Assembly (NCBI GenBank): GCA_009823505.1
Contig: VZQC01012371.1
Coordinates: 793,059 to 857,058, forward strand
Direction: 5' to 3'
From: Rhizomys pruinosus
Taxonomy: Eukaryota; Chordata; Mammalia; Rodentia; Spalacidae
Length of the DNA stretch: 64,000 nucleotides
The position numbers were made by a program, and so were the translations under genes. The notes under the pieces are model-generated. The model ran no database searches. It was given only the letters and a program-made list of their open reading frames with translations, and was not told where the DNA came from. Positions within the stretch are counted from its first letter, which is position 1. Each line of letters starts with the position of its first letter. Positions 33,481 through 43,345 of the stretch are shown here, in pieces.

Positions 33481-34650
33481 AGAGATGTGTGTTGCTTCCA
33501 TTTACTTATTTTTGGTTTGCATTCTTGGTCTAGGTTTATATTTACTATGTTATGATTTTTTTGCTTTCTTTCTTTAATTGCTTAGGGGATAGTTGCTACT
33601 TTCTTCTGTTCTTCGGATTGCTTGGAGGATTTTCTGAAGTGTTGGTTTCTTAGTCATGTATTCTTTTATCTTGTCCATGTTGTGAAACATTCTTCTTTCT
33701 CCTTCAACTATAATTGACATTTTTCTGGGAATAGTAGTCTGGGTTGGCATCTAAAGCCATTTAGTACAGGGAATACCACATTCTTCTAGCTTTCATAGTT
33801 TGTGCTGAGAAGTCAGCTGTGATTCTGATGGGTTTCCTCTTATATGTAACTTGTTGTTTTTCTTTTGTGGTTTTCAGTATTTTGTCTTTCTTTTGAGCAT
33901 CTAGTGTTTTAACAATTTATGGTATGGGGAATTTCTTTTCTAGTCTTGTCTGTTTGGTGTTCTATGTGCTTCTTGTATTTGTATGGGTTTGTCTTTTTTC
34001 AGTTTGGGGAAATTTTCTATTATCCTGTTGAAGATCTGGTCAATAGTGTTGTCTTGGGATTCTTTTCCTTCCTCTATCCCTATGATGCAGAGGTTTGGTT
34101 TTTTCATAGTATTCCATATTTCTTGGTTGTTCCACTCTTGTGTTTTTTTATAATCTTTACTTGAGCATTCTAGTTGGACCATGTTATCCTGTGTGTCTGA
34201 TATTCTTTTTTTGGCTTCTTCCATTCTGCTTCTGAGGCTTTTTCCCAACCTTTCCTGTTGATTGGATAAATGTTCAATTTCTTTTTTCATTTCCTCCTGT
34301 GCTTTCTTTAGTGTTTCCACTTGCTTCTTGAGCCTGTCATTCTCATCTTGTAGGTCCTTGGTTCATTGGTCACTTTCTTTTTCCCTTTCAGCCTGGGATC
34401 TTTTCAGCATTTCCACTTCCTTCTGGAGTTGGTCATTTTCTCCCTTCAGTTCTTTCCAATGTCGTTTGTCATTTTCTCTCTCTAGGTCCTTCTTGAGTTT
34501 TTCAAGCTCTCCCCTTAGTTCTTTCCAATGATTATTATTATCACCCTCTTGTTACTTCTTGAGTTTTTCATTCTTTTCCCTTAGTTCTCTAATTTGTTTG
34601 GATATGTCCAAAATTGTTTTTCTAAACTCTGTTTCTTGGTTTCCTTACAA
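33480..34650 (-). pseudogene. L1 ORF1 remnant
   Basis: ORF1 encodes the L1 RNA-binding chaperone. The clearest frame is 34320-33940. It holds the end of the coiled coil (METLKKAQEEMKKEIEHLS), then EIWNTMKKPNLCIIGIEEG and FNRIIENFPKL of the RRM-like domain, and QEAHRTPNR. The C-terminal domain follows between 33940 and 33640 with frame breaks. Upstream, 34330-34620 encodes more heptad sequence with near-repeated blocks (WKELRGE and WKELKGE types). In-frame stops and a (TG)n run upstream show it is dead. Confidence 0.88.
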
Positions 34651-34725
34651 GGAGATCTCGTCGTTGGAGTCTTCTGTAGGGTTGTTAGAGTTTGGTGTGG
34701 ATTTATTATGAGCTTTTTCCATGTT

Positions 34726-34726
34726 G

Positions 34727-34757
<31 letters not shown>
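34726..34757 (+). repeat. (TG)n microsatellite
   Basis: About 16 TG units between the ORF1 start and the monomer region of the L1. Confidence 0.95.
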
Positions 34758-34761
<4 letters not shown>

Positions 34762-34855
34762 GGCATGTGGATTCATTTGTTTCTTTGTTTCTTTGGGATC
34801 TGATGCCTCAACGTTGGCTGCACAGCTAGGTCCTCTGCACCACCACTTCCCTAGG

Positions 34856-35165
34856 CTGGTCTTTTGCAGGATGGTGTTATGCAGGACATGGGTGAAGTCC
34901 ACTTGCCCATCCGGGTGCACTCTGTTCTTGTGCTCTGTGGAGCACAGGTAGCTCCCCCCCCCCCGTAGCATGCTGGGGCCAGAAGGTTGGAATGTCCCGG
35001 GAAATACCAGACATCTATGGGGCACGGGGGTGCCCAAAGCCCCCAGGAAGGTAGCCCTCACCTGTTCTTTTGCAAGTTGGCATTCTGCAGGACACGGGTG
35101 AAGTCTGCTCACCCAGCGGGGTGCACACTGGTCTTGTGCTCTGTGGTGGTCAGGTAGCTCCGCCC
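34856..35165 (-). repeat. L1 5' UTR monomers, 206-bp period
   Basis: The unit that starts with CTGGTCTTTTGCAGG at 34856 recurs as CTGTTCTTTTGCAAG at 35062. Shared blocks include GCAGGACA-GGGTGAAGTC, GGTGCAC, TCTTGTGCTCTGTGG and CAGGTAGCTCC. The first unit is complete and the second ends after about 104 bp. The layout fits a tandem monomer promoter at an L1 5' end, truncated inside a monomer. Promoter function is inferred from position only. Confidence 0.8.
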
Positions 35166-36570
35166 TCTTATATTATTACTGTCATCTTCTGCAGTGATCA
35201 CTGAAACTTGTGAGGAGAAGATGGGATATAGGTGCCTCACTTAGTGATCAGACCTCTATAGTCTCTATAGTCTCTTATTCCTTTCACATTCGACAATTGT
35301 GGATACCTATGTTAACTGCCATCTGCTACAAGAAGCTTTTCTGATGATAGTTGAAAGATGCATTGACCTGTGGGTATAACAAACAATAAGTCATTAGTAG
35401 TAAGTTTAATGCTATCTATTTTTCAGAATAATAGTAGTAGGTTCCCTCCTAAGGTCTGGGACATGTCTAACCACATATTCCTGCTCCTGATAACAATGAT
35501 GAAGAGCTTCTATTTCATTAATATTTACTTTGCAAGAGGGAGACGATACCTAAACTCTGAAGTGATTAGTCCAATAGATAGCTTATTTCTAGAAACTTAC
35601 TCACAGTCTTCAAGAACACTGGCAGAACTGGCCATTATTCTCTTTCACCGCTTGCTCCAAGTGAGTCACACTGAGTTACTTTCTTGTATTTTCTTTTCCT
35701 TGAATTGTCAATAGGCAACTTCTGATTCAACACAGCATACTTTATTTTGGGATATTCTTGAATACTGATATATTCCAGGATATAGCTAATTTTTAATAAT
35801 TATAACCAGTTCAATTCAATAGCTACACACAGTATGGTCAGACATACTCCCCAAAGTGTATATTATATAAAGAAATTCCTGGCCATTTACACTTCAATTT
35901 TATACCTGTTTATAAAATAAATGAGGTGTAGCTGTATATGTAGTTCTTACCAAACTATACTTCTTAAATATAGACCATACATGTACATAGCCACACATAG
36001 GTTGCTCTTCATATCTCTACTACTAAACCCCTAAGCCTCATTTAATTCATCTGTAAAATAAAACTACTATTATACAGATTATGAGATCCATGTGGGTGTT
36101 TAATGAATTTACACATAAATTTCCAGAGAATCTTACTGATGGTACAAAGACCCTTTACTGTTTTATTCTGAAATAGTCACTGTATTACTCTATAATAAAC
36201 CCCATAAATGAACGATTATCAGGAAAACAAAGCTGAATAAGACAGGGTTCCGTGTTTAGGAGATTTCAGTGGAATAGTGACAATCCTGATTACTTATTGC
36301 TGCAAAACAAACTTTTCTTTGGTTGACCAATGACCGGATTTTCCTGAAATCGAGGAGACTTCTATAACACAAATGGATTTTATTTTAAAATAAAGTTACT
36401 ATATCATGATTTTCCTGTAAGCACCTTTCCTGGTAAAAGAGATGTCGTTAAAGAACAAAATGAGAAGAAATTGGTGGGCTTGAGTTCAGATGCCAGGTAA
36501 GGGGCTGAGATCATCATACTTTGTATTTTCCTCTCTTGCTTGTTTCCTTAAATTTTACTAGTTTAATTTT
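35166..36570. other. Unassigned AT-rich stretch
   Basis: No gene or repeat recognised. The frame at 35370-35714 has no known domain. Confidence 0.5.
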
Positions 36571-36574
36571 GGAT

Positions 36575-36775
36575 TTTTGTAACATTTTTATTGATGTTTT
36601 GTGCAAATCATACAACATTTCTCAGTCCAGTTTAGACTCATTCCCCTTTCCATGCTCCCCACCCAACAGGAGTTCAAGCAATTTGCCATACATGTCTGGC
36701 ATTTTTTTTTCTGTCTTTTTAAAGTTTTTCTATGCAGAGGTTTATTGTTTTGGGCTGTAATCCCTAAACTAACCC
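36575..36775 (-). mobile_element. L1 3' terminus
   Basis: TAACATTTTTATTGATGTTTTGTGCAAATCATAC, CCCCACCCAACAGGAG, GCCATACATGTCTGGC and GGTTTATTGTTTTGGGC match the minus-strand L1 ends at 28913 and 33017. Confidence 0.85.
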
Positions 36776-36792
36776 CTAGTGATGTACGTCTG

Positions 36793-36991
36793 CTACCCAG
36801 GCCTCGCTTCGTGTAGCATCCGCAACCTCCCTAAACATTGCCAAAAGCCAGGACCAAGTGTTTAATCACATGAAGCTTTGGGGATATTTTACATGGAAAC
36901 CATAGCAGAAAGAGCCTGGAATTCACTATGTAGCTCAGGATGACCTTGAACTCATGATTCTTTTCCTTATACCTAAGCTTCTAAAGTATTG
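36793..36991. repeat. Duplicated 199-bp composite, copy 1
   Basis: It matches 42667-42865 in the same orientation, at about 93 percent by eye and with no gaps. The left half reads on the minus strand like the start of a MaLR-type LTR (the CTTGGTCCTGGC block). The right half is a B1-like fragment (CTATGTAGCTCAGGATGACC). The junction of the two is the same in both copies. Confidence 0.85.
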
Positions 36992-38680
36992 ATCATGTGG
37001 TTTTTGTCTTTCAGTCCATTTATTTGTTTTATGATATTTATTGATTTACATATGTTGAACCATCCCTGCATCTCTGTTATGAATCCAAGTTGGTCATGAT
37101 GGATGATCTTTTTGATGTGGGTATGTGGTTTGCAAGTATTTTGTTGAGAGAATTTTTGAATCTATGTTCATTAACGAGATGGGTCTATAGTTTTCTTTTT
37201 TAGTTGTATCTTTGCCTGGTTTTGGTATTAGAGTGATTCTGGCTTCATAGAAGGAATTTGGGAGATTTCCCTCTGCTTGTTTCCTTCTGAACAGTTTTAG
37301 CAATAATGGCTAATGGCTGTAAGTCCTCTTTAAATGTTTTATAGAACTCTGCTGTGAAACCATCTGGGCCTTGGCTTTTTTTGTTGTTGTTGTTGTTGGG
37401 AGGTTTCTTATTACATTTTCAATTTCCTCAGATATTATGTGTCTGTTTTGCTGTCAATCTTTTCTTGGTTAAGCTTTGGCGAATTCCAGAATTTCAGATA
37501 TTCATCCATCTCTCATGTTTTCTAATTTAGTATAGGTTTTTGAAGTATTTTTGTATGATTGTCTGGATCTTTTCCCTGTTGTGATGTTTCCCTTTTTATC
37601 ACAAATTCTAATGATTTGGAGTTGCTTTTTTCTTTTGGTTAATTGGGCTAGATTTCTATCTATCTTGTTTATCCTTTCAAAGAACCAACTTTTGGATTCA
37701 TTGATTCTTTTTATTGTTTTCTTTGTTTCCATTTCATTGATTTCTGCTCTGATTTTTGTGATTTCTTACTGTCAGGTTTAGGGTTCATTTGTTGTTGTCT
37801 CTCAGTTGTTTTTAGCTATAGTGTCTGTTCGTTTGTAGGGTCAGTCCTCTTTCTGCTTTTTTTTAATGTAGGCACTGAGGGCTATAAACTTCCCTCTTAG
37901 GACTGCTTTTAAAGAATCCCATACTTTTTGCAGTCTTGTATTGTCATTTTTCTTTAGTTTCAAGATTGTTTTTATTTCATTCTTTGTTTCTTCCTTGATT
38001 TCTTCCTTGACCCATTCATTATTCAGGAGTGTGTTTAGTCTCCATGCATTCTTGTGGATAGTAGGGTTTATTCTGATGTTGATATTGAGCTTTATTGCAC
38101 TGTGGTCTGATAGAATGCATGAAATTATTTCAATCCTTTTGTATTTGTAGAGGTTTTTTTTTCTGTGTTCCAGTATGTGGTTGATTTTGGAGAATGTTCC
38201 ATGGGGTGCTGAGTAGAAAGCATATTCTTTTGTGTTTGGGTGGAATATTTGGTAGATGTCTGTGTATTTGGTGTATTGTATTGTTCAGTTCAGATGTCTC
38301 ACTGCTTGTTCTTTGTCCAGTTGAGCTATCTAATGAGCTCAGTGGGGTATTGAAATCCCCACTATTATTGTGCTGGGATTACTCTGTACTTGAGGTCCTG
38401 TAGAATTGTGTTTATAAAGTTTGATAGATAGGAGTTTGGTGCGTATATATTCATGATTGTGAAATATTCATGGTTAATTGCTCCTTTGATAAGCATGTAG
38501 TGGCCTTATTTGTCTCTTTGGATTAGTTTTACTTTGAAGACTATTTTGTCTGATATTAAAATAGCAACTCCTGCTTGCTTATTGGCACTGTTTGTTTGGA
38601 ATATTTTTTCCATCTTTTCATCTTAAGTTGATGCCTATCCTGACAGTGAGATGGGTTTCTTGTAGACAGTAGATAGATGG
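36992..38680 (-). pseudogene. L1 ORF2: endonuclease to early reverse transcriptase
   Basis: Minus-strand ORF2. The reverse transcriptase side lies at the left, with [13 protein letters not shown] sequence near 37090, NYRPISLMN and [12 protein letters not shown] near 37200, and PNSFYEA near 37260. The endonuclease lies further right, ending with the YLLSTRNP-like region at 38650. The piece stops before the catalytic YADD, so the reverse transcriptase is incomplete. Frameshifts and stops are frequent. The element is cut at 38681 by an ORR1-type LTR, and the rest of its 5' part lies beyond it. Confidence 0.88.
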
Positions 38681-39037
38681 TGTGGTGGTTTAAATGAGTG
38701 GCCCCCATAGGCTGTAAGTATTCAGACATTTGTCTCCAGTTGGTGGCACTGTTTTTGGAGGTCTTAGAAGGTGTGGCTGTGCTAGAGGAAGTACGTTATT
38801 GGGGGCAGGCTTAGTGAGTTTAACAAGCCTCGTGGTCTCCAGTCGCCCTCTCTCTGCTTCCTGTGCTCTTTGTGAGATGTGACCCTCGGCTTGCCACTCC
38901 AGCCGCCATGCCTCCCGCCACAATGGACTCTAATTCCCTGGAAACGTCAATTTTAAGCTCAAATAAACTCTTCCTTTTATAAGTTCCTTTGTCATGGTGC
39001 TTTATCACAGCAACAGAAAAGTGACTAATACAGATGG
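38676..39037. repeat. 5-bp target duplication around the LTR
   Basis: GATGG lies at 38676-38680 and 39033-39037. A 5-bp duplication is the size usual for ERVL-MaLR integration. Confidence 0.8.
38681..39032 (+). mobile_element. ORR1-type MaLR LTR (solo), copy 1
   Basis: It is 352 bp, starts TGTGGTGGTTT and ends ACTAATACA (TG...CA). It includes CCCCATAGGCTGTAAGTATTC, GGTGGCACTGTTTTTGGAGG, GAGGAAGTACGTTATTGGGG, an AAATAAACTCTT polyadenylation-type signal and a GTCATGGTGCTTTATCACAGCAACAG end block. The order is that of rodent ORR1 LTRs. It is inserted in L1 ORF2 with no internal region on either side. The minus-strand frames across it are not genes. Confidence 0.85.
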
Positions 39038-40021
39038 GTTCTGTTTCCTAATCCATTCTCCCATTCTATGTCTTATGATTGCAGAGTTCATACCATTAAT
39101 ATTTAAGGTTTTTATTGAGAGATGTGTGCTGCTTTCTTTTACCTTATTTTCTCTTTTCATTCTTGGTCTAGGTTTGTATTTATACAGTTATACTTTTATT
39201 CATTGCTCTCTCTAGGTGCTTGGGGATAGTTCCTCTTTTCCTCTGACCTTTGAATTCTGAAGGGTTGGTTTTCTGGACATGAATTTTTGCATCCTGTTTA
39301 TGTGATGAAAGACTTTCTTTCTCCTTCAACTATAACGGGCATTTTTTCTGGATATAGAAATCTGGGTTGGCATCTGTAGTCATTTAGTACTGGGAATACT
39401 TTGGTCCATGTTCTTCTGGTTTTCATCATTTGCACTGAAAATTCAGCTGTAATTCTAATCTTGTTTTTCTCTTGTGGCTTTCAGTAATTTGTCTTTGTTT
39501 GCGGTGTCTAGTGTTTTAACCATGATATGGCATGGGGTATTCCTTTTCTGACCTTGTCTATTTGGTATTCTATGTCCTGCTTTTATTTGTATGGATTTGT
39601 CATTTTTCAGTTTGAGCACTGCAGTTCTTCCTCCTTGTCTTCCAGTGCTGATATTCTACTTTCTGCTTCATCCGATCTGTTATTGAAGCTTTCTCTCATT
39701 TTTCTCTGCTGATTTGATGAGTGTGCAATTTCTTTTTTCATGTCATCATGTGATTTCTTTTGTATTTCCAGGTCCCTTTGGAATTTGTCATTCTTTTAGA
39801 TTCTTTTAGATCCTTGATTTGCTGGTCAGTTTCCTGTTTCATTTCATCATGGGATCTTTTCAGTGTTTCCACTTCATTCCTGAGTTTGTCATTCTCTCCC
39901 TTCATTTCTTTGAATATGTCTATTATTGTTCTTTGAACATCTGTGTCATGGGTTATCTCCAGGGAGAACTCATTGTTCTATAGGACTGCAAAATTTTGTG
40001 GGAGATTTATTATTTCCTTTT
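39033..40021 (-). pseudogene. L1 ORF2 start and ORF1, copy 1 of a duplicated block
   Basis: The minus strand holds the ORF2 start, then ORF1 C-terminal domain and coiled coil, continuing the L1 interrupted by the LTR. It is repeated at 40485-41489 with about ten substitutions and two indels. A 20-bp stretch present at about 40910-40930, and in the related L1 at 33836-33860, is missing here at about 39457. A 4-bp TTTC unit is extra near 39320. It stops at the N of 40022 while copy 2 runs on. Confidence 0.9.
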
Positions 40022-40022
40022 N
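40022..40022. other. Assembly ambiguity (single N)
   Basis: The only N in the window. The left side is L1 sequence that matches copy 2 up to this exact base. The right side is MaLR internal sequence. Confidence 0.99.
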
Positions 40023-40132
40023 GACTTTTGAATGGCATTGAAACTGGTAAAGACTATGGGGACTTTTAAGGTTGGACTAAATGCATTTTGCATTTTATAT
40101 GGTCAGGAGCCTATGGGAGCCAGGGAGTGGAA
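40023..40132 (+). mobile_element. MaLR internal region, 3' end only
   Basis: The 110 bases before the LTR carry the usual end of MaLR internal sequence: GACTTTTGAATGGCATTGAAACTGG, AAGGTTGGACTAAATGC and GCCTATGGGAGCCAGGGAGTGG as a purine-rich tract just before the LTR. No retroviral gene can be read. The remainder of the internal region is absent from the assembly at this point. Confidence 0.8.
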
Positions 40133-40484
40133 TATGGTGGTTTGAATGAGTGTCCCCCATAGGCTGTAAGTATTCAGACATTTGTCTCCAGTTGGTGGCA
40201 CTGTTTTTGGAGGTCTTAGAAGGTGTGGCTGTGCTAGAGGAAGTACGTTATTGGGGGCAGGCTTGGTGAGTTTAACAAGCCTCGTGGTCTCCAGTCGCCC
40301 TCTCTCTGCTTCCTGTGCTCTTTGTGAGATGTGACCCTCGGCTTGCCACTCCAGCCGCCATGCCTCCCGCCACAATGGACTCTAATTCCCTGGAAACGTC
40401 AATTGTAAGCTCAAATAAACTCTTTCTTTTATAAGTTCCTTTGTCATGGTGCTTTATCACAGCAACAGAAAAGTGACTAATACA
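40133..40484 (+). mobile_element. ORR1-type MaLR LTR, copy 2 (3' LTR)
   Basis: It is 352 bp, starts TATGGTGGTTT and ends ACTAATACA. It differs from copy 1 at about six positions. It is followed by GATGG (40485-40489), the same 5-bp word that follows copy 1. Because internal sequence precedes it, it reads as the 3' LTR of a provirus. Confidence 0.88.
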
Positions 40485-41740
40485 GATGGGTTCTGTTTCC
40501 TAATCCATTCTCCCATTCTATGTCTTATGATTGCAGAGTTCATACCATTAATATTTAAGGTTTTTATTGAGAGATGTGTGCTGCTTTCTTTTACCTTATT
40601 TTCTCTTTTCATTCTTGGTCTAGGTTTGTATTTATACAGTTATACGTTTATTCATTGCTCTCTCTAGGTGCTTGGGGATAGTTCCTCTTTTCCTTTGACC
40701 TTTGAATTCTGAAGGGTTGGTTTTCTGGACATGAATTTTTGCATCCTGTTTATGTGATGAAAGACTTTCTCCTTCAATTATAATGGGCATTTTTTCTGGA
40801 TATAGAAATCTGGGTTGGCATCTGTAGTCATTTAGTACTGGGAATACTTTGGTCCATGTTCTTCTGGTTTTCATCATTTGCACTGAAAATTCAGCTGTAA
40901 TTCTAATAGGTTTCCCTTTATATGTAACTTGTTTTTCTCTTGTGGCTTTCAGTAATTTGTCTTTGTTTGCGGTGTCTAGTGTTTTAACCATGATATGGCA
41001 TGGGGTATTCCTTTTCTGACCTTGTCTATTTGGTATTCTATGTCCTTCTTTTATTTGTATGGATTTGTCATTTTTCAGTTTGAGCACTGCAGTTCTTCCT
41101 CCTTGTCTTCCAATGCTGATATTCTACTTTCTGCTTCATCTGATCTGTTATTGAAGCTTTCTCTCATTTTTTTCTGTTGATTTGATGAGTGTGCAATTTC
41201 TTTTTTCATGTCATCATGTGATTTCTTTTGTATTTCCAGTTCCCTTTGGAATTTGTCATTCTTTTAGATTCTTTTAGATCCTTGATTTGCTGGTCAGTTT
41301 CCTGTTTCATTTCATCATGGGATCTTTTCAGTGTTTCCACTTCATTCCTGAGTTTGTCATTCTCTCCCTTCATTTCTTTGAATATGTCTATTATTGTTCT
41401 TTGAACATCTGTGTCATGGGTTATCTCCAGGGAGAACTCATTGTTCTATAGGACTGCAAAATTTTGTGGGAGATTTATTATTTCCTTTTCCCATGTTGTT
41501 GATTTTCCTTTATGCTCTTGGCATGTGGATTTGATTTGTTTTTTATAATCTGATTAGAAATTCAAGTGCTTCTTCATTTGGTTGGAGACCTGTTCCTCTT
41601 GGTTGGAAGGTTTGCTGACTCTTCTGTTACTTTGTGCTCTAAGTTATCTTCTCTGTTCCCACCTGCATAGCCACAAGGGGGTGGGGGTGGCACTGGTCTT
41701 TGGCCATCTAATCCTGTTACCTCCAACGTGTGAGTAGGAT
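40485..41740 (-). pseudogene. L1 ORF2 start and ORF1, copy 2
   Basis: The minus strand carries the ORF2 start next to the LTR, then ORF1. The frame 41087-40632 shows QIKEGHRIPNRQ, then the C-terminal domain of ORF1 with IRITAEFSVQ, RRTW and CQPRFLYP followed by IIIEGES. The coiled-coil part lies between 41100 and 41420 and is interrupted by stops. ORF1 binds L1 RNA as a trimer, but this copy is broken. Its 5' side runs on into the monomer array at 41741-42045, which copy 1 lacks. Confidence 0.9.
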
Positions 41741-42045
41741 CTTATCTAGTCCAGTCTGGATGTTGGAGCAACTCCAGAGACCTTGGCCATCCCTAGTCCA
41801 GATGGGATGACAGCCAGGGTGTGCATAGTTGCCCAGGGCCTTACCCTTTCTGGAATGGAAGCTGGAGTGGCTCCCCAGATCTGGGTGCAGTCCCTGGGCC
41901 TTATGGGATAACAGCCAGGGTGCACAGAGGCATACAAGGTCTTACCCGATCTAGGCCAGAAGATGGAGTGGCTCCAGAGACCTGGGAGCATTCCCTGGTC
42001 CAGATGGGATGGCAGCTGGATGTGCAGAGGTGCAGGGGTAAGGAC
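41741..42045 (-). repeat. L1 5' UTR monomers, 100-bp period
   Basis: Three tandem units start at 41741, 41840 and 41941 (99, 101 and about 104 bp). Each has a CTTA-C opening, a GGA-TGGAG(C/T)-(A/G)CTCC block, a CCAGATCTGGG- or CCAGAGACCTGG-like block, a TGGGAT-ACAGCCAGGGTG block and a CAGAGG or CATAGTT end. They lie at the outer 5' end of the L1. The unit is unrelated to the 206-bp monomer at 34856. Confidence 0.8.
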
Positions 42046-42666
42046 CCGGTCTTGTAGTTTAATTTTGTTATCAGTTATACCCATTCCAATTACAGTAGAA
42101 ATATAAATTTAGAACATAAAATATAGAAAAAAAACTTAGTCAATTGATCTTGAACTGTATCTGATACTCTATTGTACTTGAATCTTTTGACAAATTTTAA
42201 GCATACTGGTATAAGTATGCTTAAGACCATAAGACACTGTTACTTTATAATACTTTGTTTAGAATTTTTTTTAAGACTTTATTTCATTAACTTACTATAT
42301 TTAGTAAAACTTCAAGAATATTTAAGGTTTTCTCATTCTTCAAATTCTTCAGTTAATTTTATTGACTTTATTTTCCCCTACATGAAAATGGAATAATTTT
42401 TCTAGCTTGCAACACAAACCAACATAAAGAACACAAAAATGATTATGTTTCATTGTTTGGATATCATATTCATTAATGCATTTTACCATCATTTTAAGCC
42501 TTAAGTTTTATAGTTTTACTATTAAATTCCTTCCTATTTTGATTTTTCTTGATAAAAATATTGTACTTTGTACACATAAGGCTATATCTCTGTAATATTT
42601 TTGTACTGTGAAGAGTTGTTTTGTTAATGTTCTGTTTTGTTAATATGAAATGGGCAGAGTATATCT
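42046..42666. other. Unassigned AT-rich stretch
   Basis: No gene or repeat recognised beyond the L1 5' end. Confidence 0.5.
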
Positions 42667-42865
42667 CTACCCAGACCTCACTTCTTACAGCATCCACAAC
42701 CTCCTTAAACATTGCCAAAAGCCAGGACCAAGTGTTTAATCACATGAAGCTTTGGGGATATTTTACATAGAAATCATAGCAGAAAGAGCCTGGAATTTAC
42801 TATGTAGCTCAGGATGACCTTGAAATCATGATTCTTTTCCTTATACCTTAGCTTCTGAAGTATTG
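42667..42865. repeat. Duplicated 199-bp composite, copy 2
   Basis: Partner of 36793-36991. Beyond 42865 the B1-like part runs on (CAATCACAGGATCATGCC), so this looks like the more complete copy and copy 1 is cut by L1 sequence. Confidence 0.85.
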
Positions 42866-43071
42866 CAATCACAGGATCATGCCGACACTTCTGTCACAAC
42901 TTCACTTCTTGCCATCTTCAGATTGATAGTACCCTCAACTACTTCATTTTCAAATACTTGTTATATTTCCATGATTTTAGCTAATGACTATCATGATCAC
43001 ATAGGAATTTTGCATCAAGCTATACTGCCTGCCCAGTTCAAAATGCAGGGTCTTCAGTTACTCTTTCTTTT

Positions 43072-43345
43072 TTAAAATTTATTAAAAAAATTTTTTTTAA
43101 TTTTATTTATTTCTGTATGTGTATGAATGTACTGTCTGCATGCAGGTTTGTGCACCCGTGTCGTGCAACGCCGCGGAGGTCAGAAGAGGTATCGGATTCC
43201 CCTGGAGCTGGAGTTCTCCTGGAATTGGAGTTTCAGACGGCTTTCGGCCGCCATGTGGGTGCTGGGGATCGAACCCGGATCCTCTGTAAGAGCGGTCCAC
43301 GCTCTTAACCGCTAGGCCATCTCTCCAGCCCCCTTAAAATTTATT
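43072..43345. repeat. Target-site duplication flanking B2
   Basis: TTAAAATTTATT occurs at 43072-43083 and at 43334-43345, a perfect 12-bp duplication around a young B2. Confidence 0.88.
43084..43333 (-). mobile_element. B2 SINE, young copy with 17-bp internal duplication
   Basis: Minus strand, CpG-rich (GCCGCGGAGG, GACGGCTTTCGGCCGCC). The B box is GGTTCGATCC on the minus strand. The CTGGAGCTGGAGTT unit is followed by CTGGAATTGGAGTT. It is inserted in the tail of an older B2. Confidence 0.95.

Larger units (their letters stand above)
33017..35165 (-). mobile_element. L1 element with internal deletion and monomeric 5' end
   Basis: Read on the minus strand: two 206-bp-period monomers (35165-34856), ORF1 with coiled coil (about 34790-33480), the first part of the ORF2 endonuclease (33480-33255), then directly the 3' terminus and tail (33180-33017). 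Nearly all of ORF2 is missing. The 3' terminus is the same type that ends the 1.18-kb unit at 10569-11745. Confidence 0.85.

Noticed and set aside
38690..39008. Two minus-strand frames repeated at 40103-40460, suggesting a duplicated gene
   Set aside because: Both lie in ORR1-type LTRs; the repetition follows from the LTR pair.
36793..42865. The 199-bp repeats as L1 target-site duplications
   Set aside because: They are far longer than usual, about 7 percent diverged, and one copy lies between an L1 3' end and ORF2, not at the element ends.
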